From Desulfobacterales bacterium (lineage in GTDB: Bacteria > Desulfobacterota > Desulfobacteria > Desulfobacterales > SpSt-501): 8,101 bases of DNA. The notes under the pieces were generated by a model that was not told the origin of the DNA, did no database searches, and was given only the letters and a program-made list of their open reading frames with translations. The position numbers and the translations under genes are program-made. Positions 1-5,796 of the stretch are shown here, one piece after another (positions within the stretch are counted from its first letter, which is position 1; each line of letters starts with the position of its first letter). The stretch is from NCBI GenBank assembly GCA_025454275.1, contig JALOOS010000130.1, forward strand, positions 1 through 8,101, given 5' to 3'.

Positions 1-713
1 GGGGCCGTCTCCCCCTTGCGGAAATAGATGTTGTCCTCCAGGCCGATGCGGACGTGGCCGCCCATCAGGATGGCATGGGTGTTCATCACCAGCTGGGCCG
101 CCCCGATCCCGGCCACGGTCCAGGTCGCGCCCGACGGGATGCTGTTTCTCAGATGAACGAGGTTCTCGATGGTGGCGGGGATGGCTCCCTTTAGCCCCAT
201 GACGAAGTCGAAGTGCAGGGGCGGTTCGGCCAGGCCCCTTTCGGCCAGATCCACGGCGTTGCGGATCATGCTGACGTCGAAAATCTCCATCTCGGGCTTG
301 ATGCCGTGGGTTTTCATGTCGGCGGCCAGGCGCTCGATCAGCTCGGGGCTGTTGGCGTAGACCGAATCGGGGAAGTTGACCGAACCGGTGGTCAGACTCG
401 CCATCTCCGGCTTGAGCCTGAGCCGGTCGCTGCGCTGCTCATAGGCCATGCCGGCCCGGCCGCCGGTCGAAATCTGGATGATAAGCCGCGTGCGCTCCTT
501 AAGGCCGCGGTAGATCTCCTCGAAGATCCTGACGTCGGTCGATGGGGATTCGTCCGCGGGGTTGCGGGCGTGAACGTGGATGACCGCCGCACCGGCCTGC
601 TCGCAGGCGACCCCGGACGCGACGATCTCCTCCGGGGTGATGGGGACGTAAGGGGTCTTCCTCTTCGTGGGCAACGAGCCGGTGACCGCCGCGGTGATGA
701 TGAGTTTTTCCAT
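1..713 (-). CDS. Beta-keto acid cleavage enzyme (BKACE, DUF849; 3-keto-5-aminohexanoate cleavage protein family), 3' end beyond window
   Basis: I translated this from the ATG at 713-711; 237 residues are visible before the left edge. The family (Kce in lysine fermentation and relatives with other beta-keto acids) is a Zn-dependent TIM barrel that converts a beta-keto acid plus acetyl-CoA to acetoacetate and a new acyl-CoA. The start reads MEKLIITAAVTGSLPT. The metal-binding HVHAR motif has its histidines at residues 46 and 48, the same positions as in characterised Kce. QISTGG places a serine at 82, and GHVRIGLED (219-227) supplies the expected Arg, metal-ligand Glu and Asp. Family members are usually about 270-310 residues, so roughly the last 35-70 are missing from view. 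The N-terminal loop has the GS-(I/L)-x-T form, not the G-A-E form, so the substrate may not be 3-keto-5-aminohexanoate. A weak Shine-Dalgarno GAGG (725-722) lies 8 bases upstream of the start. The gene is divergent from the transporter and has its own good promoter. Family assignment is firm; substrate is unknown. Confidence 0.93.
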   Translation of the reverse strand, partial: MEKLIITAAVTGSLPTKRKTPYVPITPEEIVASGVACEQAGAAVIHVHARNPADESPSTDVRIFEEIYRGLKERTRLIIQISTGGRAGMAYEQRSDRLRLKPEMASLTTGSVNFPDSVYANSPELIERLAADMKTHGIKPEMEIFDVSMIRNAVDLAERGLAEPPLHFDFVMGLKGAIPATIENLVHLRNSIPSGATWTVAGIGAAQLVMNTHAILMGGHVRIGLEDNIYFRKGETA

Positions 714-772
714 GAGTCGCGCCTCGCAGGGGAATGATCGGTCTTTTCCGAGCCGGGAACCGACACGCTGCG

Positions 773-801
773 ACTATAGGCAAGGGGAGCGGGCGAGTCA
801 A
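773..801 (-). promoter_or_regulatory. Sigma70-like promoter for the BKACE gene
   Basis: On the minus strand TTGACT (801-796) is followed by a 17-base spacer and TATAGT (778-773). Each hexamer matches the consensus at 5 of 6 positions with ideal spacing. Transcription would start near 766, leaving a leader of about 50 bases before the ATG at 713. This is pattern matching only; no start site has been mapped. Confidence 0.6.
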
Positions 802-816
802 TCCGCCTGCAGACCG

Positions 817-845
817 TTGACAGCCATTCCGAATTCGGCGATAAC
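817..845 (+). promoter_or_regulatory. Sigma70-like promoter for the transporter operon
   Basis: A perfect TTGACA (817-822) is followed by a 17-base spacer and GATAAC (840-845), a weak -10 box matching 4 of 6. Transcription would start near 852, giving a leader of about 84 bases. The -35 boxes of this promoter and the opposing one are only 15 bases apart, so a regulator bound here could control both. The perfect 10-base palindrome CCGAATTCGG (829-838) lies inside this spacer and is a candidate operator core. The weak -10 would suit an activated promoter. Confidence 0.5.
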
Positions 846-887
846 CGCCGGCAGGTATGGCATGGCTCGGAAGTGCACGAAACCACG

Positions 888-904
888 TCGCTGCCCGGCA
901 GCGA
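888..904 (+). other. Small hairpin in the leader of the substrate-binding protein mRNA
   Basis: TCGCTGC (888-894) and GCAGCGA (898-904) form a perfect 7-bp stem with a 3-base CCG loop. It ends 18 bases before the Shine-Dalgarno. No T-tract follows, so it is not a terminator; it could stabilise the 5' end of the mRNA or be incidental in GC-rich DNA. Confidence 0.3.
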
Positions 905-935
905 TCTATCATCCACCCCTGGAAGGAGGCTTCTC

Positions 936-2114
936 ATGAAACGCAACCGCACGATTCTCGCTGTCATTCTCGCCCTGCTGCTGCTCAGCGGCGGCGCCTG
1001 GGCCCAGGAGACCATCAAGATCGGGGTGGTCGGACCCCGCACCGGTCCCGCCGCCGCCACGGGCGCGGCGTTTGACGAGGGGATCAAGCTTGCCGTGGAA
1101 TATGTCAATTCCAAGGGCGGGGTGATGGGCAAGAAGCTGGAGGTCGCCTTCGAAGACACCGCCGGGGCCCCGGACAAGGCCGCCTCGGGCTTCGAGCGCC
1201 TGGTCACCCGCGACAAGGTGGTGATGGTGCTGGGAGAGAGCCACTCCTCCTCCGCCCTGGCCCAGATCGAAGTGGCCAACCGGCTGAAGATCCCCTTTGT
1301 CGTGGTCGAGGCCTGGGCGGACGAGATCACCGCCAAGAACTACCGCTACGTCTTCCGCGCCGGCCCGTCCAACTCGGGCGTGGTCAACGAAACCATCGCC
1401 AAGTGGGTTCAGGCCGAGAAATTCAAGCGCGCTTACGTGATCGCCGAGAACACCGACTGGGGCATCGGGATCGGCAAGCTGACCGAGAATGCGCTTGCCA
1501 AGGCCGGGGTCTCCTACGAGTCGATGATCACCGAACGCAACAGCCAGGATCACTACGTCGAGCTCGCCAAGATCAAGGCCTTCAAACCGGACGTCGTTCT
1601 GGCCTACATCTACGGGGTGGGGCTGCACTACTTCGTGGCCCAGGCCGGCGAGACCGGGGTAAGCCCCAAGGCGGTCGTCCTGGACGGTGCCGGTCCGCCC
1701 AGCCTCTGGCCGGACTTCTGGAAAAACGTCGGCGACTACGGCAACTTGGCCTGCTTCGTCTCCTCGATGCACGAGAAAGTGGAGCTGACCGACATGGCCG
1801 TCTATTACCGCGAAGCCTACAACAAGGCCTTCGGCAAGGCGCCCACCGACTACAAGTCCCGCTCCATCTTCGACGGCATCCTCATCGCCGCCGACACCAT
1901 CAACCGCGCCAAGTCCACCGATGCCGAGAAGCTGGTGGACGCCCTGGAAAAGACCAACCTCAAGACCACCCGGGGGACGGCCAAGTTCGGAATGGCGAAG
2001 GGCGGGACCGAATATCACCAGTGGATGCCGCCCATGCTGGTGATCCAGTGGCAGGACAAGAAACAGGTGGTCCTCTTCCCGGCGGAGGCCGCCACCGGCA
2101 AGCTGAAACGCTAA
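936..2114 (+). CDS. Periplasmic substrate-binding protein of a branched-chain-type (HAAT) ABC importer, LivJ/LivK-like
   Basis: This 392-residue protein captures the ligand in the periplasm and delivers it to the LivHM permease pair. The ATG at 936 is chosen over upstream in-frame codons because AAGGAGG (923-929) sits 6 bases before it and a clean signal peptide begins there: MKRNR, a hydrophobic core at 7-18, then AWA (21-23) before Gln24. The Peripla_BP_6 fold runs from about 26 to 385, starting with IKIGVVGPRTGP and including the usual NSKGGVMGKKLEV segment (58-70). The first ligand-contact loop is GESHSSSA (100-107); a later contact region reads ENTDWG (171-176), and EAW (125-127) adds an aromatic residue. 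These differ from the E. coli LivJ loops, so the ligand may not be leucine, isoleucine or valine. Length is normal. The gene leads the operon, and the hairpins that follow could let it be expressed more strongly than the membrane genes. Fold and role are firm; ligand is unknown. Confidence 0.93.
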   Translation: MKRNRTILAVILALLLLSGGAWAQETIKIGVVGPRTGPAAATGAAFDEGIKLAVEYVNSKGGVMGKKLEVAFEDTAGAPDKAASGFERLVTRDKVVMVLGESHSSSALAQIEVANRLKIPFVVVEAWADEITAKNYRYVFRAGPSNSGVVNETIAKWVQAEKFKRAYVIAENTDWGIGIGKLTENALAKAGVSYESMITERNSQDHYVELAKIKAFKPDVVLAYIYGVGLHYFVAQAGETGVSPKAVVLDGAGPPSLWPDFWKNVGDYGNLACFVSSMHEKVELTDMAVYYREAYNKAFGKAPTDYKSRSIFDGILIAADTINRAKSTDAEKLVDALEKTNLKTTRGTAKFGMAKGGTEYHQWMPPMLVIQWQDKKQVVLFPAEAATGKLKR

Positions 2115-2115
2115 A

Positions 2116-2169
2116 AATCCTCCTGCCTGTGTAATAATCCTCCTGCGCAGGATTATTAGAGGATTATTA
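2116..2169 (+). repeat. AT-rich cluster of direct and inverted repeats after the substrate-binding protein gene
   Basis: AATCCTCCTGC occurs twice (2116-2126 and 2136-2146), 20 bases apart. TAATAATCCT (2132-2141) is the perfect complement of AGGATTATTA (2149-2158), a 10-bp stem with a 7-base loop. The longer TAATAATCCTC (2132-2142) is also the perfect complement of GAGGATTATTA (2159-2169), an 11-bp stem with a 16-base loop. One left arm can therefore pair with either of two tandem right arms. The stem is AT-rich in an otherwise GC-rich region, and no proper T-tract follows, so it is not a classic terminator. It could protect the mRNA 3' end, serve as a protein-binding site, or be the remains of a small repeat element. 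Confidence 0.7.
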
Positions 2170-2193
2170 TAAGTAGGTTTTAAGAAAGAACGG

Positions 2194-2238
2194 GCCGGGC
2201 GGGGGACGAGGACGACATCTTCCCGCCCGGCTTCGTTT
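2194..2238 (+). terminator. GC-rich hairpin, possible partial terminator after the substrate-binding protein gene
   Basis: GCCGGGCGGG (2194-2203) and CCCGCCCGGC (2222-2231) form a perfect 10-bp GC stem with an 18-base loop, followed by TTCGTTT. The stem is strong but the U-tract is broken and the loop is long, so termination may be partial. A leaky terminator or stabilising stem is common between a highly expressed binding-protein gene and its permease genes. Confidence 0.45.
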
Positions 2239-2310
2239 GCCCGAAACAGCGCAATGCGGAGACGACGGGTGCGGCCGGACCGGATCGGCGATTCATTGAA
2301 CCCTCATCGA

Positions 2311-2345
2311 TTTTCTTTTGCGGCCCCCCGGGCCGCAAAAGAAAA
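2311..2345 (+). other. Perfect 16-bp hairpin immediately upstream of the livH ribosome-binding site
   Basis: TTTTCTTTTGCGGCCC (2311-2326) and GGGCCGCAAAAGAAAA (2330-2345) pair perfectly across a 3-base loop. The T-tract comes first and the A-tract last on both strands, which is the reverse of an intrinsic terminator. The element ends 12 bases before the AAAGGAG (2358-2364) of livH. A near copy of its 3' arm follows directly at 2347-2361, so the left arm has an alternative partner that overlaps the translation start region. A role in translation control or mRNA stability is inferred, not shown. Confidence 0.65.
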
Positions 2346-2371
2346 TGGCCGCGAAAAAAAGGAGCGATAGC

Positions 2372-3174
2372 GTGCTTGCCATAGCGATCATGAACGGCCT
2401 GGTGATGGGGGTGATCTACGCCCTGGCCGCCCTGGGGGTCTCCCTGGTGGTCGGGATCATGAATGTGTCGCCACCGCGCTGGGGTTGCATTTCGTGCCGG
2501 CCATGATGCTTGCCGTGGCGCTCGTCTTCTGCCTGGGAATCCTGATCGAGCTCGCGCTCATCCGCCCTACCTACGGCAACGACATGTACTCCCTGATCCT
2601 GACCTTCATTCTCTCCATCGTGCTGCAGAACGCCTATCTGCTGATCTTCGGCCCCTATCCCAACAAGCCCCCCCTGTGGGTCAAAGGCGCCACCGATCTC
2701 TTCGGGCTCTTTTCCTACGGCAACCAGCGGCTGGCGGCCCTGATCGCAGGCGGCGCCGTGATCGCCGCGGTTTTCGTGATGATCAAGAAGACCTGGTTCG
2801 GGCGCATCATCCGCGCCGCCAGCCAGGACCGCGAAATGGCCGAGCTGAACGGGGTCGACACCACCCGGCTCAACATGCTGAGCTTCGGCCTGGGGTGTGC
2901 GCTCGCGGCAGCGGCCGGGGTGATCCTGAGCCCGGTCTTTCCGGTGACGCCCAACGCCGGCGTCGCCATTGCGCTGACGGCCTTCGTGGTCGTGGTCCTC
3001 GGCGGAATGGGGTCGCTCTGGGGCTGCGTGGTGGGCGGCTTGATGCTCGGACTGGTCGAAAACCTGGGGGCGGCCTTCATCTCCTCCGGCTATAAGAACG
3101 TATTCGGTTTCATCATTCTGATCCTGGTCCTCCTGATCCGGCCGGCGGGGTTGTTCGGGCGGGCTAGGAATTAG
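2372..3174 (+). pseudogene. livH: LivH-type branched-chain ABC permease with an internal deletion and frameshift
   Basis: LivH is the first of two membrane subunits of the importer. Translation should begin at GTG 2372, 7 bases after AAAGGAG (2358-2364), and gives the family N-terminus through MNGLVMGVIYALAALG to GIMNV (last codon 2465-2467). That frame then runs into unrelated residues and stops at 2506. The homologous sequence resumes one frame over near 2467-2470 as VATALGLHFVPAMM and continues intact to TAG 3172-3174, including the coupling loop RAASQDREMAELNGVDT (from about 2815) and VVVLGGMGSLWG. The two parts total about 267 residues, against about 290 for the family. The missing piece is the conserved N-x-A-H-G segment and the start of the next helix, so a deletion of about 50-60 bases (remainder 1 when divided by 3) fits best. 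A residual ORF from TTG 2485 would make 229 residues lacking the first helices, and I doubt it works. A sequencing or assembly error is the alternative. Confidence 0.82.
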
Positions 3175-3178
3175 GGCC

Positions 3179-3222
3179 TAAGATTCAGCGCCCGGCTCGC
3201 GCCGGGCGCTGAATCTTATTTT
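3179..3222 (+). terminator. Strong rho-independent terminator-like hairpin between livH and livM
   Basis: A perfect 18-bp stem pairs 3179-3196 with 3201-3218 around the 4-base loop TCGC, and the right arm leads into TTATTTT. The stem core is GCGCCCGGC/GCCGGGCGC. The position, 4 bases after the livH stop and 18 before the livM start, would separate the two permease genes transcriptionally. No clear promoter follows in the short remaining gap, so either termination is leaky or livMGF depend on another mechanism. Confidence 0.7.
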
Positions 3223-3240
3223 GAGAACAGAGGACGGATA

Positions 3241-4188
3241 ATGACCGGGAAAAAACCGACCGTGACTGCGGCGATCATTCTGTCAGGCATGTGCGTGCTG
3301 CCGCTGGGACTGGGCATCTACCCGCAGCACGTGCTGATCACGAGCCTTTTTTACGTGATGATGGCGGCGAGCTGGAACCTGCTCGCCGGGTACACCGGGC
3401 AGGTCTCCTTCGGACATGCGGCCATGGCCGGGGTCGGCGCCTACACCTCCGGGATCCTGGCGGCCAAGGCGGGTATCGACCCCTGGATCGGAGTCTGCCT
3501 GGGGACCCTCCTGGCGGGACTGCTGGGGTTGGGCCTCGGCTCCTTGTGCCTCAAGATGGGCGGGATCTACCTCTCGCTCACCACCCTCGCCTTCTCGCAG
3601 ATTCTGCATATCATCATCGTCAACGAGTACGATGTCACCCGCGGGACCATGGGGCTGCAGGTGCCGGGGTTGATGGCGGAATATTCGAAGCTCTCTTATT
3701 ACTACATCATGCTGGCGGCCGCGGCGGCGCTGTTGGCCGTCATTTACCGCATGATCCACTCCAACCTGGGAATGAATTTTCGCGCGGTCCAGAACGACGA
3801 GACGGCCGCCGCTTCGCTCGGGGTCAAAGTGCTGCAGATGCGGGTCCTGGCGTTCACCGTGGCGAGCGCCATGGCGGGTTTCGCCGGCGCCCTCTACGGC
3901 CACTACCTGCTGCTGATCACCCCCGAGATCCCCTCCCTCGACCTGCAGTTCTACGTTCTGGCCATGACGGTGATCGGCGGCATGGGCTCGTTCATCGGCC
4001 CCATCATCGGGGCCTTCACCCTCAACATCCTGGCCGAAAAAATCCGCGACTACGGCGAATACCACGTCCTGGTCTTCGGCCTGGTGGCGCTCACCATGGC
4101 GCGTTTCGCCCCCAACGGGCTGACCGGGATCTGGAGCAGGCTCCGGCGGCGATCGACATCCGCCGCCCGGCCGCCGGCAGCGGCCTGA
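3241..4188 (+). CDS. livM: LivM-type branched-chain ABC permease
   Basis: This 315-residue inner-membrane protein is the second permease of the importer and would pair with LivH. ATG 3241 follows AGAGGA (3229-3234) by 6 bases. Hydrophobic helices fill most of residues 9-290. Family marks include the motif SFGHAAMAGVGAY (56-68), the counterpart of the segment missing from livH, the KMGGIYLSLTTLAF stretch (105-118), a cytoplasmic coupling loop RAVQNDETAAASLGVKV (181-197) that contacts the ATPases, and VIGGMGSFIGPIIGA (244-258). The C-terminal tail (about 298-315) is rich in Arg, Ala and Pro and looks disordered. Length is in the normal range and no frame damage is seen, so this gene appears intact although its partner is not. 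Confidence 0.93.
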   Translation: MTGKKPTVTAAIILSGMCVLPLGLGIYPQHVLITSLFYVMMAASWNLLAGYTGQVSFGHAAMAGVGAYTSGILAAKAGIDPWIGVCLGTLLAGLLGLGLGSLCLKMGGIYLSLTTLAFSQILHIIIVNEYDVTRGTMGLQVPGLMAEYSKLSYYYIMLAAAAALLAVIYRMIHSNLGMNFRAVQNDETAAASLGVKVLQMRVLAFTVASAMAGFAGALYGHYLLLITPEIPSLDLQFYVLAMTVIGGMGSFIGPIIGAFTLNILAEKIRDYGEYHVLVFGLVALTMARFAPNGLTGIWSRLRRRSTSAARPPAAA

Positions 4189-4263
4189 GGGCATTTTTCT
4201 GAGCTGCGATGAATTGGGAACGATCAGGGCGGGTGAACCCCCTCAAGGGCTGAAAGACGGATC

Positions 4264-4983
4264 ATGACTCTATTGGAAGGTCGCGCCATCAGTAAATCCT
4301 TCGGCGGCGTCCAGGCGCTCATCGACGTGGATTTCTCGGTTTCCGCCGGGAGCATCGTGGGGCTGATCGGCCCCAACGGCGCCGGCAAGACGACTCTCTT
4401 CAACGCCGTGGCCGGTGCCTTCAAGCCCACCTCCGGCAAGGTCCTCTTCAACGGCCAAGAGATCACCGGCCTGCCGGCCAGCACCATCTGCCGGATGGGG
4501 GTGGCCCGCACCTTCCAGGTCACCCGTCCGTTCGCCGCCATGACCTGCCTGGAGAACGTGATGGTGGCTGCGATCAACCGGCGCCCGGAGGAGCCGCGGC
4601 CGGCCATCGAACGCCGCGCCCGGGAGCAGCTCGGCTTCGTGGGGATCTCCGAGCTTGCCGCCGTCGAGGCCCGCCACCTGAACGTCATCCAGAAGAAGCG
4701 CCTCGAACTGGCGCGGGCGCTGGCCACGGAGCCCACGCTGCTGCTCCTCGACGAGGTCATGGGGGGGCTCAACACCCAGGAGATCAACCAGGCCGTGGCC
4801 TTCATCCGCCGGCTCCGGGACGAGCGAGGCCTCACGGTACTCTGGATCGAGCACGTCATGGGCGCCGTCATGCAGGCGGCCGAATGGATCATCGTGCTCG
4901 ACCAGGGGCGGGTTCTGATGACAGGCGCCCCGCAGGAAGTGGTGAACGACGAACGGGTCATTCAGGCCTACTTGGGGGATTAG
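4264..4983 (+). CDS. livG: LivG-type ATP-binding protein of the branched-chain ABC importer
   Basis: This 239-residue cytoplasmic ATPase is one of two nucleotide-binding subunits that drive import. Walker A is GPNGAGKTT (36-44), the Q-loop glutamine is 85 (ARTFQVTRPF), Walker B is LLLLDE (159-164) with catalytic Glu164, and the switch histidine is 197 (WIEHVM). The signature region reads HLNVIQKKRLELARAL (138-153) in place of LSGGQ-type text, and Walker B is followed by VMGGLN where PxxGL is more usual; a DEVM-type variant occurs in a known branch of LivG-like proteins. The ribosome-binding site is weak (only GACGGAT just before ATG 4264), and 75 bases separate it from livM. It is 2 bases from livF, so the two ATPases are translated together. 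Confidence 0.93.
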   Translation: MTLLEGRAISKSFGGVQALIDVDFSVSAGSIVGLIGPNGAGKTTLFNAVAGAFKPTSGKVLFNGQEITGLPASTICRMGVARTFQVTRPFAAMTCLENVMVAAINRRPEEPRPAIERRAREQLGFVGISELAAVEARHLNVIQKKRLELARALATEPTLLLLDEVMGGLNTQEINQAVAFIRRLRDERGLTVLWIEHVMGAVMQAAEWIIVLDQGRVLMTGAPQEVVNDERVIQAYLGD

Positions 4984-4985
4984 CA

Positions 4986-5696
4986 ATGGCGGGGTTGTTG
5001 GAGGTTTCGCATCTGGACGTGCACCGGGGAGAGACCCAGGTGCTCTGGGATATCTGCCTCGAGGTCCACGCGGGGGAGCGGGTTGCGATTCTGGGCAGCA
5101 ACGGCGCCGGGAAATCTTCTTTTCTGGGGGCCCTCACCGGCACCCTCGCCTCCTCACGGGGCGAGATCCGCCTGGACGGCCGCCCTCTCTCCGGCCTGCG
5201 GCCGCATGAGATCACGGGGCTGGGGATCGCCCTCGTGCCCGAAGGGCGCCGGGTCTACAAGGAGATGACCGTCGGAGAGAACCTCGAGATGGGTGCCTTC
5301 CCGAAGAGCGCCCGGCCTCACCTGAAAGAGACCTTGAGACGGGTCACCGACCTCTTCCCCATCCTCGGCCGGCGCCGGGATCAGCCGGCCGGGACCCTCT
5401 CCGGCGGCGAGCAGCAGATGCTTGCCATCGGCCGGGCGCTCATGAGCCGGCCGCGGCTGCTCCTGGTGGACGAACTCTCCCTGGGGCTCGCACCGATGAT
5501 CACCAAAACCATCTACCGCACCCTCACGGGGCTGGGAGAGGAGATCACCATCCTGCTGGTCGAGCAAAACGTCGAGCAGGCCCTGCACTTCTCGCAGCGT
5601 GCCTACATTCTCGAAAGCGGCCGCATGACCCGCACCGGCGGCTCGGCCGAACTCATGGCCGACGCCGGCATCCGCCGGGCCTACCTGGGGATGTAA
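4986..5696 (+). CDS. livF: LivF-type ATP-binding protein of the branched-chain ABC importer
   Basis: This 236-residue cytoplasmic ATPase is the partner of LivG. I chose ATG 4986 over an in-frame upstream start inside livG because GGGGGA (4974-4979) precedes it by 6 bases and the family N-terminus LLEVSHLDVHRGETQVL begins there. Walker A is GSNGAGKSS (37-45), the Q-loop position has the LivF-typical PEGR (85-88), the signature is LSGGEQQ (138-144), and Walker B is LLLVDE (158-163) with Glu163. The switch region is VEQN (192-195), where LivF proteins normally carry Gln in place of His. Walker B is followed by LSLGLAP where PSLGLAP is usual, a small departure. Length is normal and the gene looks intact. 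Confidence 0.94.
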   Translation: MAGLLEVSHLDVHRGETQVLWDICLEVHAGERVAILGSNGAGKSSFLGALTGTLASSRGEIRLDGRPLSGLRPHEITGLGIALVPEGRRVYKEMTVGENLEMGAFPKSARPHLKETLRRVTDLFPILGRRRDQPAGTLSGGEQQMLAIGRALMSRPRLLLVDELSLGLAPMITKTIYRTLTGLGEEITILLVEQNVEQALHFSQRAYILESGRMTRTGGSAELMADAGIRRAYLGM

Positions 5697-5703
5697 GGAG
5701 GAG

Positions 5704-5796
5704 ATGGCGCTGCCCGTGATCCAGCCGCCAACCAAAAGACGCCCCGATCGCACCAGCCGGATGACCCGAAACCGCCTCCGGGAGAGGGATGGGTGA
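5704..5796 (+). CDS. Possible 30-residue basic leader ORF between livF and the kinase gene
   Basis: ATG 5704 opens a 30-codon frame starting MALPVIQPPTKRR and ending in RERDG. Its TGA (5794-5796) overlaps the GTG start of the kinase in a GTGA arrangement, a hallmark of translational coupling. A strong purine tract (AAGGAGGAG, 5695-5703) runs from the livF stop right up to the ATG; the spacing is shorter than ideal. The peptide is rich in Arg (9 of 30) and Pro and has no recognised homology. It may only pass ribosomes from livF to the kinase, or it may not be translated at all. Confidence 0.3.
   Translation: MALPVIQPPTKRRPDRTSRMTRNRLRERDG

Noticed and set aside
863..877. Sigma54-like promoter (TGGCTCGG then AAGTGCA) upstream of the binding-protein gene
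   Set aside because: The GG-to-GC spacing is one base short of the strict requirement, and a sigma70-like promoter lies close by.
392..1336. 314-codon minus-strand open frame spanning the divergent control region
   Set aside because: It overlaps the BKACE gene in another frame, the promoters and the binding-protein gene. Its composition (Ser, Arg, Pro-rich) is that of a shadow frame.
909..2018. 369-codon minus-strand open frame antisense to the binding-protein gene
   Set aside because: It is the mirror of a firmly identified gene in GC-rich DNA. Its residues are Gly, Asp, His and Val-rich with no domain, and it has no sensible start site.
2345..2371. ATG 2345 as the livH start
   Set aside because: It is in frame but has no Shine-Dalgarno and lies at the foot of the hairpin. 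It would add the charged stretch MAAKKRSDS before the membrane helix, while GTG 2372 has a well-placed AAAGGAG.
2455..2475. Programmed ribosomal frameshift joining the two livH parts
   Set aside because: No slippery heptamer is present, and joining the frames would still leave out about 18 conserved residues, so a deletion explains the data better.
4169..4199. Terminator after livM: GGCCGC/GCGGCC stem followed by TTTTT
   Set aside because: The stem is only 6 bp and the T-run starts 8 bases after it, which is too far for a standard intrinsic terminator. Part of it lies inside the livM coding end.
3283..4986. Long minus-strand frames opposite livM and livG (about 240-300 codons each)
   Set aside because: They follow from the strong third-position GC bias of livM and livG. 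The translations are His, Gly and Arg-rich without motifs.
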